A stretch of 6,908 nucleotides of DNA from an uncultured Aquincola sp. (GCA_937883885.1 CAKZXL010000324.1:1-6908), one strand, 5' to 3'. Counted from the stretch's first letter, positions 1 through 6,405 are shown. Numbers and translations: made by a program. Notes: generated from the letters alone by a model not told the origin.

Positions 1-101
1 AACACTGTGGCGGTGAGCGACAGCTGCACGGTGATCCACGTGCCCTTGAGCAACAGCGGCCAGGCGGCCAGCACGTCGGCGAATTGGAGGGTGTAGTTCA
101 C
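1..101 (-). CDS. N-terminus of amino-acid-type ABC transporter permease (partial)
   Basis: Reading leftward from a GTG at 101-99, the frame stays open to the window edge for 33 codons and begins V(M)-N-Y-T-L-Q-F-A-D-V-L. It continues with W-P-L-L-L-K-G-T-W-I-T-V-Q-L-S. An N-terminal phenylalanine-rich lead, then W-x-x-L-L-x-G and T-x-x-L-S at the start of the first membrane helix, is the usual opening of HisM/GlnP-type polar amino acid permeases. In that family the protein forms the inner-membrane channel of an ABC importer with a periplasmic binding protein and an ATPase. The partner genes would lie to the left, outside the window. No good Shine-Dalgarno site precedes the GTG, so the start is uncertain, although the upstream frame is unlike the family. 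Two LacI-type palindromes lie 64-105 bp upstream and probably control it. Only the first tenth or so of the protein is visible, so the substrate cannot be named. Confidence 0.7.
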   Translation of the reverse strand, partial: MNYTLQFADVLAAWPLLLKGTWITVQLSLTATV

Positions 102-164
102 GGTGGGTGGGGGTCGGCTTGGGGGTGTCTGGCGGCTTCGGGTGGCCTCTGGAGCGGCGCCAGT

Positions 165-176
165 GAAACCGGTTTC
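165..176. promoter_or_regulatory. LacI-family-type operator, proximal copy
   Basis: A perfect 12-bp palindrome, GAAACCGGTTTC, with a central CG. This matches the general form of LacI/GalR-family operators in proteobacteria (GAAAnCGnTTTC type). It lies about 64 bp upstream of the leftward permease start. An identical copy lies 30 bp away, centre to centre. The regulator gene is not in the window. That the site is bound is inferred from symmetry, duplication and position. Confidence 0.65.
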
Positions 177-194
177 TTGATGGGTTCAGTGTAG

Positions 195-206
195 GAAACC
201 GGTTTC
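195..206. promoter_or_regulatory. LacI-family-type operator, distal copy
   Basis: The second identical palindrome, GAAACCGGTTTC. The 18 bases between the copies include, on the minus strand, TACACT (193-188). This could serve as a -10 element for the permease gene, but no convincing -35 hexamer is found at the right distance. Two operators roughly three helical turns apart would allow binding on one DNA face and block transcription. The rightward gene at 335 could also be affected, since this is the divergent intergenic region. Confidence 0.65.
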
Positions 207-334
207 AGGGTGGGATTGGGGATTTCCCGGGGGAGGCGATCTGGCGCTGCAACGCGTGCGAGGAGGCGACGGCCACAATCCGACCTGATCGGCTGGCGGC
301 CATCCCGGCATCCACCATCGAAGAACACAAGCGC

Positions 335-1363
335 ATGAGCGACGAAGACATCACCCTTATCCACTCGCCACTCACCCAGACCTACACCGCGGACGGCCAG
401 ACACTGCAGATCGAGATTTATCGCCTTGAGGGCGGTTCATGGGTGCTGGAAGTGGTGGATGAGCTGGGCACGTCCACCGTGTGGGACGACCCGTTCGAGA
501 CCGACACGGCCGCACTGGCCGCGGCCCTGGAGGCGATTGAAAAGGACGGCATTCGCCACTTCGTGACCACAGCGCAAGAGGAGGCGGAGCTGGCCGAGGC
601 CGAGCTGATGCGCCGGCTTGAGGAGCCGGCGCGCCCGCAGGCGCCCAACGCTGCCGCCGACCCCATGGCGCCGCTGTCGGACGAGGAGCTGAACACGCTG
701 GACGACTTCCTGCTGGACCTGGATTCCGACGAGGGCATGACGCTGGACATGCTCGACGGCTTTCTGCACGCCTTGGCCCTGGGTCCGGAGACGGTGATGC
801 CCAGCCGCTGGCTGCCCAAGGTGTGGGGAAGAAGCAAAGGTTCTCTGTTGCCACCCGTGGCCGACCTGGACGAAGCCAACCATCTGCTGGGGCTGGTCAT
901 GCGCCATTTCAACGGCATCGTGGAGGGTCTGGCGCAGGACCCTCCTGCGGTGCACCCGACATGGCCCACCACGCCCTACGCCGAGGGTGAGTTCGAAGAC
1001 GCTGAAATGTGGGCCCGCGGCTTCGTCGAGGCGGTCAGGCTCAACAAGGCCGCATGGCAGCCGCTGTTCGATCACCCGGACGGCGCGCAGTGGTACCGGC
1101 CCATCCATCTCCTGGGCGCAGCGCAGGCCACGGCTGACATGGAGGCGTTGACACGCACCCCGGCGCAACGCGCGGCACTCACGGCGCAGATCGGCGGCAT
1201 GCTGCTGAACATGCATGCCTTCTGGCTGCCGCTGCGCCAGGCGGTGGCGGAGCGCGAGCGCGCGCGCCGCTTGAGCCCCAAGGTGGGCCGCAACGAACCC
1301 TGCCCATGTGGCAGCGGCAAGAAGTTCAAGAAGTGCTGCGGCGCGCCAGCCCAGCTGCACTGA
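335..1363 (+). CDS. UPF0149/YecA-like protein with C-terminal SEC-C zinc motif
   Basis: A 342-aa cytoplasmic protein in three parts. Residues 1-100 form an extra N-terminal region with beta-rich character followed by an acidic helix (80-97); I do not recognise it. Residues about 112-300 resemble the UPF0149 (YgfB/YecA) family: [13 protein letters not shown] at 114-126, then M-L-D-G-F-L-H-A-L at 139-147 and [10 protein letters not shown] at 156-165. Residues 317-336 are a SEC-C motif, [20 protein letters not shown], with zinc ligands C323, C325, C334 and C335 in the CxCx8CC pattern also seen at the SecA C-terminus. E. coli YecA is about 220 aa, so this member is longer because of the N-terminal part. 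In E. coli, YecA has been linked to the ribosome and protein export; any such role here is inference. The ATG follows only a weak GAAGA ribosome site. Confidence 0.88.
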   Translation: MSDEDITLIHSPLTQTYTADGQTLQIEIYRLEGGSWVLEVVDELGTSTVWDDPFETDTAALAAALEAIEKDGIRHFVTTAQEEAELAEAELMRRLEEPARPQAPNAAADPMAPLSDEELNTLDDFLLDLDSDEGMTLDMLDGFLHALALGPETVMPSRWLPKVWGRSKGSLLPPVADLDEANHLLGLVMRHFNGIVEGLAQDPPAVHPTWPTTPYAEGEFEDAEMWARGFVEAVRLNKAAWQPLFDHPDGAQWYRPIHLLGAAQATADMEALTRTPAQRAALTAQIGGMLLNMHAFWLPLRQAVAERERARRLSPKVGRNEPCPCGSGKKFKKCCGAPAQLH

Positions 1364-1422
1364 GGCTGATGCGCTGCGGGTAAGCCGCAACACAGCGGCC
1401 GGGGCGTCAGATACTCGGCCGC

Positions 1423-2856
1423 ATGCCCACGCCGCCATCGATCGACAGACGCCGCCTGCTGGTGGGATCACTCGGCGCTGCGGGCGCACTGGCCACCGGC
1501 CACGGCTCGGCGGCAACGCCCGCGCCGCTGCTGGTGGAAAACGTCACCCGCCTCTACCCTGTCGAGGTTGCGCGCATCGAGGTGGTTCACAGCGCGGCCG
1601 ATGTGGCGGCAGCCATCACCCGTTGGCCCGGCCAGGTGGCCGTGGGCGGTGGCCGCTACAGCATGGGCGGGCAGATCGGCGTGAAGGGCGGCCTGCACAT
1701 CGACATGCGGGCCATGAACCAGCTGGTGTGGATCAGGCCTGCTGACCGCGCCGTGCGCGTGCAAGCCGGCATGCGCTGGCGCGACCTGCAAGACGTGCTC
1801 GACCCGCTGGGCCTGGCCGTGAAGATCATGCAGAGCTACAGCAACTTCACGATCGGCGGCTCTGTCTCGGTGAACTGCCACGGCCGCTACGTCGGCCTGG
1901 GGCCGGTGGGGCATTCGGTGCGGGCGCTGCAACTGGTGACGGCCGATGGCGCGGTGCTGGAAGTGACCCCTGAGCACAGGCCGGAGCTTTTTGCGGCGGC
2001 CATCGGCGGCTACGGCGCGGTGGGCGTGATCACCGAAGTGGAACTGGACGTGGTGCCCAACGTGCGCATCGAGCGCCGGGTGCAGCAGGTGCCGCTGGAA
2101 GGCTATGCAGACTTCTTCCTGCAGACGGTGAAGCCCGACCCGACCGCCGTGCTGCACAACGCCGACCTGCTGTCGCCCCACTTCAATGCGCCCGTGAGCG
2201 TGACCTGGCACCGCGTGGCCGACGACACGCCGTTGACCGAGCCGCGCCGGCTGGTGCCCAGGGGCGCCAGCTACGCGCTGGAGCAAAACGCCATCTTCGT
2301 GATGACCGAACTGCCGGGCGGCGCGCTGCTGCGCGAGAAGGTGATTCACCCGGCGTTGATGCGACCCAAGGTCGTGAAATGGCTGAACCACGAAGCCAGC
2401 CTGGACGTGGCCGAACTGGAACCCCGCACCCGGGCCGTGTCGACCTATGTGCTGCAGGAGTACTTCATCCCCGAGCCGGCGTTCCTGAGCTTTGCGAAGG
2501 CCATGGCCAAGGTGCTGCGCCAGAACGAGGTGGAAGCACTGAACGTCTCGATCCGGCATTCACCGGCGGACCGCGTATCGGCGCTGCCCTGGGCCAAGGA
2601 GCCGGTGTTTTCCTTCGTCCTGTACTACAAGCAGCGCACCTGGGCCAGCGCGCGGGAGCGGGTGGGCCAGTGGACGCGGGCGCTGATCGATGCGGCGCTG
2701 GAGCACGGCGGGCGCTACTACCTGCCGTATCAGCTGCATGCGACGGTGGGGCAGTTTGGGAGGGGGTATCCGGAGGTCGCGGAGTTGAGGCGGGTGAAGA
2801 CGGCGGTTGATCCGGCGGGGAAGTTTTCGAATGAGCTTTGGCGCAATTTCCTCTGA
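1423..2856 (+). CDS. Tat-exported FAD-binding oxidoreductase (aldonolactone-oxidase-like)
   Basis: A 477-aa flavoprotein. The N-terminus carries a twin-arginine signal: I-D-R-R-R-L-L-V-G at 7-15, a hydrophobic Ala/Gly/Leu stretch to about 25, and a likely cleavage near G-S-A-A (28-31). It should therefore act in the periplasm. Residues about 45-215 are a PCMH/VAO-type FAD-binding domain: V-G-G-G-R-Y-S-M-G-G-Q at 74-84 for the pyrophosphate, N-F-T-I-G-G-S-V at 141-148, and A-I-G-G-Y-G-A-V-G-V-I-T at 193-204. The C-terminus (D-P-A-G-K-F-S-N-E-L-W, near 463-473) is the usual end of the gulono-/arabinono-lactone oxidase group. In covalent members a His stands where Tyr79 is, so FAD is probably held non-covalently. 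The substrate is unknown; a sugar lactone or polyol is a guess from family. It starts 59 nt after the UPF0149 gene, with a poor ribosome site; co-transcription is possible. Confidence 0.87.
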   Translation: MPTPPSIDRRRLLVGSLGAAGALATGHGSAATPAPLLVENVTRLYPVEVARIEVVHSAADVAAAITRWPGQVAVGGGRYSMGGQIGVKGGLHIDMRAMNQLVWIRPADRAVRVQAGMRWRDLQDVLDPLGLAVKIMQSYSNFTIGGSVSVNCHGRYVGLGPVGHSVRALQLVTADGAVLEVTPEHRPELFAAAIGGYGAVGVITEVELDVVPNVRIERRVQQVPLEGYADFFLQTVKPDPTAVLHNADLLSPHFNAPVSVTWHRVADDTPLTEPRRLVPRGASYALEQNAIFVMTELPGGALLREKVIHPALMRPKVVKWLNHEASLDVAELEPRTRAVSTYVLQEYFIPEPAFLSFAKAMAKVLRQNEVEALNVSIRHSPADRVSALPWAKEPVFSFVLYYKQRTWASARERVGQWTRALIDAALEHGGRYYLPYQLHATVGQFGRGYPEVAELRRVKTAVDPAGKFSNELWRNFL

Positions 2857-3093
2857 ATGCTCGATGGCCTTCAGTCCGGCAGAGCGAGCTACCTTGCCCT
2901 CGACAGGCCTCTGCATGAGACTGGGTCCAGGCCTTCGCAGCACGACCCCCCAGCGGTGCTATCGACCCTGAGGAGACCTCGCCGGTGCCACCTGGCATCC
3001 AGGAAGCGGACACACGCTGTCTGTCTGCCAAGATGGTGCCCCGCTCCGGGGTCAGGATGCGTGCCTGCGCATAGCCGCGGAGGAGTGAAACTT
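2857..3093. other. Intergenic leader between flavoprotein and HEPN-HTH gene
   Basis: The reading frame of the next gene is open throughout this stretch, but its translation is Arg/Pro/His-rich and low in character, unlike the helical protein that follows. I treat it as non-coding. It holds a short hairpin, CCCCG-CTC-CGGGG (3039-3051), then an inverted repeat ATGCG-tgcctg-CGCAT (3057-3072) placed just before the ribosome site. Because the downstream protein has its own DNA-binding domain, these are candidates for autoregulation; this is inference. No strong sigma70 hexamer pair was found. Confidence 0.5.
3079..3085 (+). promoter_or_regulatory. Shine-Dalgarno site that fixes the start at 3094
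   Basis: GGAGGAG, a near-consensus Shine-Dalgarno sequence. Its AGGAG core ends 8 nt before ATG 3094. This decides for that ATG over the much longer open frame beginning at 2857 and over the GTG at 3085, which overlaps the site. Confidence 0.75.
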
Positions 3094-4203
3094 ATGGACA
3101 TTGAAGAGCAACCTGCCCCGACCTATGTTTTGGAACAGCGAATCATTGGTACCAAGAAAACAGTGGCCATCACGGAGGACGAGTTTCTTGCGCTGAAGGA
3201 GGCAAGGCAGGTTCTTTCAGACGCGCTTGAGTTCGAGCAGCGCTATGAGCTACTGATCGGGAATTTCATTGCGATGGAGCTCTCAATCACGGAGTTGTGC
3301 CTGCGCTCGTCCATTGAGCCCCAGTACGCCTACTCTGACATAGCAAGATCCATTCAGGAGACGAACCGACACATCGTCAACCTACTGACTGCGGCAAGGA
3401 GCTACATCGATCAAGTCAAGCAGGACTTCAAGACACTCCCACTGATTCCGACTTTTCTTGAGTCGGCAGCGGACTTGATGCATCAAGAGTACGACGGCTC
3501 GCTCGAGTACCGATTCATGGAGGCTTTGCGCAACTACACACAGCATTGCGCTTTTCCGGCTACGGGCTTCTCGGGCGCACTCGTGACGGACCATGATGCG
3601 AACGGCTGGGTGGAGAGCTTGTCCATTAGCGCCGACAAGGCTGCGCTGTTCAAAGACAAGAAGTTCAAGCGAAAGTTCTTGGAGGCGCTGCCCGAGAAGA
3701 TCGACCTTCGGCACTATGGCCGTAGCTATGTTCGGGGCCTAGGCAGGATTCACATGGCTCTACGCGCGTTGATCCAGCCGATGGTGACCGAGGCACGAAC
3801 GTTGCTGGACACGACGATCGCTACTTATAGCGATGGCGGCGCACATCCCACAATTGGACTTGGCGCTCGTAGATTGGGCAAAGAGCCGCAAGACATCCCT
3901 GTCTTGACCGAATGGGACGATGTGCGCATCAAGCTTGCGAGCAAGAACATCGCACCGGTCGACCTATGGCCGCGACAGCGAGGAGGCGAGCCTTCAGGCA
4001 CAGACCTGCGCGCCTTGCGAGAACGGGCGGGGCACACCACCCAACAGGCAGCAAGCTTAGTTTTCTTATCGCGAGACCGATGGGAGCAATATGAAGCAGG
4101 CTTACGGGTGCCTGAGTCCATTCATGTGCTGTACCAGCTTCAAGCAGATCAACATCCCACCCATCAAATGGTTCGTCGGGAAAAAGCAGACGACTCCGAA
4201 TAG
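3094..4203 (+). CDS. HEPN-motif protein with C-terminal XRE-like helix-turn-helix
   Basis: A 369-aa protein I cannot assign to a named family. Residues 25-155 are predicted mostly helical and end in E-A-L-R-N-Y-T-Q-H-C-A-F-P (143-155). R146-N147-x3-H151 fits the HEPN signature (Arg, polar residue, then His after three more), which in active members is the RNA-cleaving site. Residues 156-300 are a mixed middle region, including a basic stretch at 189-220. Residues 301-350 (T-D-L-R-A-L-R-E-R-A-G at 303-313, T-Q-Q-A-A-S-L at 316-322, W-E-Q-Y-E-A-G-L-R-V-P at 330-340) look like an XRE/lambda-repressor-type helix-turn-helix. There is no signal peptide or membrane helix. The ATG has a strong ribosome site. 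Base composition is lower than in the left-hand genes: 31 of 60 bases are G+C at 3421-3480, against 42 of 60 at 1861-1920. Possible roles are an RNase toxin that represses its own promoter, or a non-enzymatic HEPN regulator. Confidence 0.8.
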   Translation: MDIEEQPAPTYVLEQRIIGTKKTVAITEDEFLALKEARQVLSDALEFEQRYELLIGNFIAMELSITELCLRSSIEPQYAYSDIARSIQETNRHIVNLLTAARSYIDQVKQDFKTLPLIPTFLESAADLMHQEYDGSLEYRFMEALRNYTQHCAFPATGFSGALVTDHDANGWVESLSISADKAALFKDKKFKRKFLEALPEKIDLRHYGRSYVRGLGRIHMALRALIQPMVTEARTLLDTTIATYSDGGAHPTIGLGARRLGKEPQDIPVLTEWDDVRIKLASKNIAPVDLWPRQRGGEPSGTDLRALRERAGHTTQQAASLVFLSRDRWEQYEAGLRVPESIHVLYQLQADQHPTHQMVRREKADDSE

Positions 4204-4366
4204 GGGCGATGGCTGCCAAGCATCACCGGCCCTTTGGCTCAGGGCGCGAGGGCCGTAGATTGAGGATCGATAGCCGTCGTTCGCCAGCCTCTGCTTCTGG
4301 CCGACTGGCGCCGCTCCACTCAAGGCGTGCCGCCCGAGTCTTCTGCATAAGGGTGCCAGAGTCCTC

Positions 4367-5044
4367 ATGACCGTCGTGCGGCAGAATTTCTGCATGGACC
4401 TGCTTGCAGCACTTTCCTCCAGCGGCTTCGCAGACCTGGGGGATTTCTGCCCGGGAGCCAGCGCTGCCGAAGCGGCCCAGCAGGTAGCTGCCGTGCTCTC
4501 GGCTTCAATCTGGCGGACGCCGGAAACGCTCTCTGCGAACCCAATCACCTCAAAGCCGCTGAACACGTACGCTGGGAACTACGGCTTGGGCCTGCTGCCG
4601 CTACATACTGATCTCGCCCATTGGCACATCCCGCCGCGCTACCTCATGCTGCGATGCGCTGTCGGGGACCCGAATGTGCAGACACGCCTACTCCACCACG
4701 AGGATGCGTTGCGCGGCCTGCCAGCGTCAACGATCGATCGCGCGCTGTTTCGGCCTCGGCGGCGATTGGACGGCCGAATGTTCCTCGTACGCCTCAGGCA
4801 TCGGGGGGTCTTCAGGTGGGATCAGTTGTTTTTGACGCCAGACAATGCCGAAGCGCAGGAGGTTCGTGCGGCTTTCCTCGAGCCCGGCATGAACGACCGT
4901 GGCGAGGCGGTGATACTCGACAAACCAGGGCGAACCATTGTCATCGACAACTGGGCAATGCTGCATGGTCGCGGCCCAGTAGAACGGAGTTCGCTACATC
5001 GGCGAATCGAGCGGGCATATTTCTCAGGGGGTGGGCATGACTAG
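4367..5044 (+). CDS. Compact TauD/TfdA-like Fe(II)/2-oxoglutarate oxygenase
   Basis: A 225-aa protein with the full set of residues expected of a clavaminate-synthase/TauD-type double-stranded beta-helix oxygenase. The HxD iron ligands are H80-T-D82, in L-P-L-H-T-D-L-A-H-W (77-86). The distal iron ligand is H200, in L-H-G-R-G-P-V (199-205). Arg212, Arg213 or Arg216 can bind the 2-oxoglutarate carboxylate. Family members couple oxidative decarboxylation of 2-oxoglutarate to hydroxylation or a related oxidation. H80 and H200 are 120 residues apart, against about 155 in E. coli TauD (283 aa), so lid and substrate elements are reduced; the substrate is unknown. The start is uncertain: ATG 4367 is the furthest-upstream start, but its only purine run (AAGGG, 4349-4353) is 13 nt away, and Met10 (4394) is an alternative. 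It lies 163 nt after the HEPN-HTH gene and overlaps the next gene by 8 nt. Confidence 0.82.
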   Translation: MTVVRQNFCMDLLAALSSSGFADLGDFCPGASAAEAAQQVAAVLSASIWRTPETLSANPITSKPLNTYAGNYGLGLLPLHTDLAHWHIPPRYLMLRCAVGDPNVQTRLLHHEDALRGLPASTIDRALFRPRRRLDGRMFLVRLRHRGVFRWDQLFLTPDNAEAQEVRAAFLEPGMNDRGEAVILDKPGRTIVIDNWAMLHGRGPVERSSLHRRIERAYFSGGGHD

Positions 5045-5981
5045 CAAGATGCCGCATGAGTGGTCGTCGGACGCGTTGATGGCGAAGGCGCAGCGCTTCG
5101 CAACGAAAATGCTGGAGCAGTCGCGCGAAGACTGGCAATTCGGTTTTTGGTCTTCTCTGTGCCTAGAGATGCTTGTTCGGGCCGCCGTGGCTGCGGCGTC
5201 GCCAGCGCTGTTAGCTGACGCCAAAGACTGGAACAACGTGGCCTTTTCGCTTGGCATGCGGGCGGCCGGGAACAAGCAGTCGCCGAAATCCATCGATGTG
5301 ACGGAAGCAGCAGCCCGAGCCGAGGCGCTGTACCCAGCCTTCACGCGAGAAATGGTTAACTTCTGCGCCGTCCATTTCCAGAGGCGCAATGCAGAACTGC
5401 ATAGCGGAGCCCTGGCGTTCGATGAACTTGGCACTTCTTGGCTTCCGCAGTTCTACGCGTGCTGCGAGGTCTTGCTGGAGGTCTCCGGGGCGACCCTGAC
5501 CGACCTCGTTGGGTTGGAGGAGGCGGCCACGGCGAGCACTCTCGTCAAGGCGCTCAGGGACGATGCCGCCAAGGCCGTGAAGGGCACCATCAACGCGCAT
5601 CAAACCGTCTGGCAAGGCAAGGATGACGAGGAACGCACCGGCTTGTCGGAACAAGCCACGGCCTGGGCAAGTCGATCGGCGGGCCATCGCGTGCCATGCC
5701 CGGCCTGCACCTCGACGGCACTTCTTCAAGGCACCCCTGCCGGCCCCAGTGTCACCAGCATGCAGGATGAACTGATTGTCACCAGGACCCCGATGCTGCC
5801 GTCGCACTTTGAATGCATGGCTTGCCGGTTGAAGATTAGCGGCTTTTCAAAGCTAAACGCCTGCGGTTTGGGCGACACCTACACCTCGACCGCATATGAC
5901 GACCCGGTCGAATACTTTGGCGTCGAGCCGGAAATTCGCTATATCGAGGCTCCGATGGAAGAGGACAACAACGAACCGTGA
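5037..5981 (+). CDS. HEPN-motif protein with C-terminal zinc ribbon
   Basis: A 314-aa protein of no named family that I recognise. Residues 1-155 are helical, with W-S-S-L-C-L-E-M-L-V-R-A-A (38-50) resembling the first core helix of HEPN domains. H-F-Q-R-R-N-A-E-L-H-S-G (113-124) carries the R117-N118-x3-H122 signature. Residues 155-215 are a charged helical linker. Residues 219-280 form a zinc ribbon with two knuckles, C221-P-A-C224 and C260-M-A-C263, plus a further C276; these could bind nucleic acid. The C-terminus is acidic (E-E-D-N-N-E-P). Conservation of the R-N-x3-H motif suggests, but does not prove, RNase activity. ATG 5037 is preferred over GTG 5031 because the purine run AGGGGG (5026-5031) sits at proper distance. 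The start overlaps the oxygenase stop, so translation is probably coupled and the two products likely work together. G+C is moderate: 32 of 60 bases at 5341-5400. Confidence 0.8.
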   Translation: MTSKMPHEWSSDALMAKAQRFATKMLEQSREDWQFGFWSSLCLEMLVRAAVAAASPALLADAKDWNNVAFSLGMRAAGNKQSPKSIDVTEAAARAEALYPAFTREMVNFCAVHFQRRNAELHSGALAFDELGTSWLPQFYACCEVLLEVSGATLTDLVGLEEAATASTLVKALRDDAAKAVKGTINAHQTVWQGKDDEERTGLSEQATAWASRSAGHRVPCPACTSTALLQGTPAGPSVTSMQDELIVTRTPMLPSHFECMACRLKISGFSKLNACGLGDTYTSTAYDDPVEYFGVEPEIRYIEAPMEEDNNEP

Positions 5982-6059
5982 GGTTCTTTCGCGACCGCAG
6001 AGATCCGCGTCGGCGCGGTAGCGCGCAGGCTAGCGCAGGGCAAGGTACCGTAGGAAGGC

Positions 6060-6078
6060 ACGGGCAATACTCGCCCGT
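6060..6078 (+). terminator. Possible stem-loop after the HEPN-zinc ribbon gene
   Basis: A 6-bp stem, ACGGGC (6060-6065) with GCCCGT (6073-6078), closes a 7-nt loop about 80 nt downstream of the stop at 5981. There is no following T run, so it is not a typical intrinsic terminator. It could be an RNA 3'-end structure or chance in GC-rich DNA. Confidence 0.25.
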
Positions 6079-6092
6079 AGACCCCTGGGGCG

Positions 6093-6108
6093 GCGCCAGC
6101 GCTGGCGC
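6093..6108. repeat. Perfect 16-bp palindrome
   Basis: GCGCCAGCGCTGGCGC is identical to its own reverse complement with no spacer. It is too tight for an RNA hairpin without melting the centre, so a dimeric DNA-binding site is more natural than a terminator. Its binding protein, if any, is unknown. Chance is also possible in GC-rich DNA. Confidence 0.6.
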
Positions 6109-6405
6109 AGATGGGGTTGTAGGGCTTTGCGCTGGTCGAAGATCAGCAGGACGGCCCATAGGATGAAGAATCACGCGTTCTGTTTGTTCCGGCGCTCCGC
6201 TTACCGAATCGCGCCACGAGCTGGTCGACGTATCAGCGCGGCTCGGCGTCAGCCAGCACGTTCTGCACCAGATCCGACCTTCGCGACCGGCTGGTTATGG
6301 CTGACAGCAGCGCTAGGGTTGGAAACTTGACCGGCAGCACCCGCTGCAAAACGGCCAGCCAACGTGCAGGGGCCAAACACAGCCGCACCGGACAGAATCG
6401 GACGA

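Larger units (their letters stand above)
5982..6405. other. 424-nt stretch without a convincing gene
   Basis: Frames on both strands here are short and of poor character. It contains a GC-rich hairpin at 6060-6078 and a perfect 16-bp palindrome at 6093-6108. On the minus strand, 6170-6030 is open for 46 codons, starts with a hydrophobic run (F-F-I-L-W-A-V-L-L-I-F) and turns Arg-rich, but has no start codon. On the plus strand a short open frame around 6208-6300 reads S-A-R-L-G-V-S-Q-H-V-L, faintly like a helix-turn-helix. Both may be relics of decayed genes. No tRNA, transposase or integrase is seen. Confidence 0.5.

Noticed and set aside
98..364. Minus-strand frame of 88 codons covering the operator region
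   Set aside because: It is Pro/Arg-rich, spans the palindromes and ends within the permease start. It is a chance frame.
1375..1389. Small hairpin TGCGG-gtaag-CCGCA between the UPF0149 and flavoprotein genes
   Set aside because: The stem is short with no T run, and such repeats are expected by chance at this G+C.
437..1516. Long minus-strand open frame (359 codons) opposite the UPF0149 gene
   Set aside because: It is Arg/His/Gln-rich with no recognisable motif and is fully opposite a gene with clear domains. It is a GC-bias shadow.
1468..2559. Long minus-strand open frame (363 codons) opposite the FAD oxidoreductase
   Set aside because: It is His/Gln/Arg-rich and lies antisense to a gene with clear FAD motifs.
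2857..3093. N-terminal extension of the HEPN-HTH protein by 79 residues
   Set aside because: The extension lacks character, and the strong Shine-Dalgarno site at 3079-3085 fixes the start at 3094.
4229..4245. Stem GCCCT / AGGGC after the HEPN-HTH stop as a terminator
   Set aside because: Only 5 bp, no T run, and a second AGGGCC nearby competes for pairing.
4102..4566. Minus-strand open frame of 154 codons across the gap between the HEPN-HTH and oxygenase genes
   Set aside because: It overlaps both clear genes and has no motif. The gap part (about 4262-4325) reminded me of recurrent intergenic sequence in Burkholderiales, but I cannot support that without a search.
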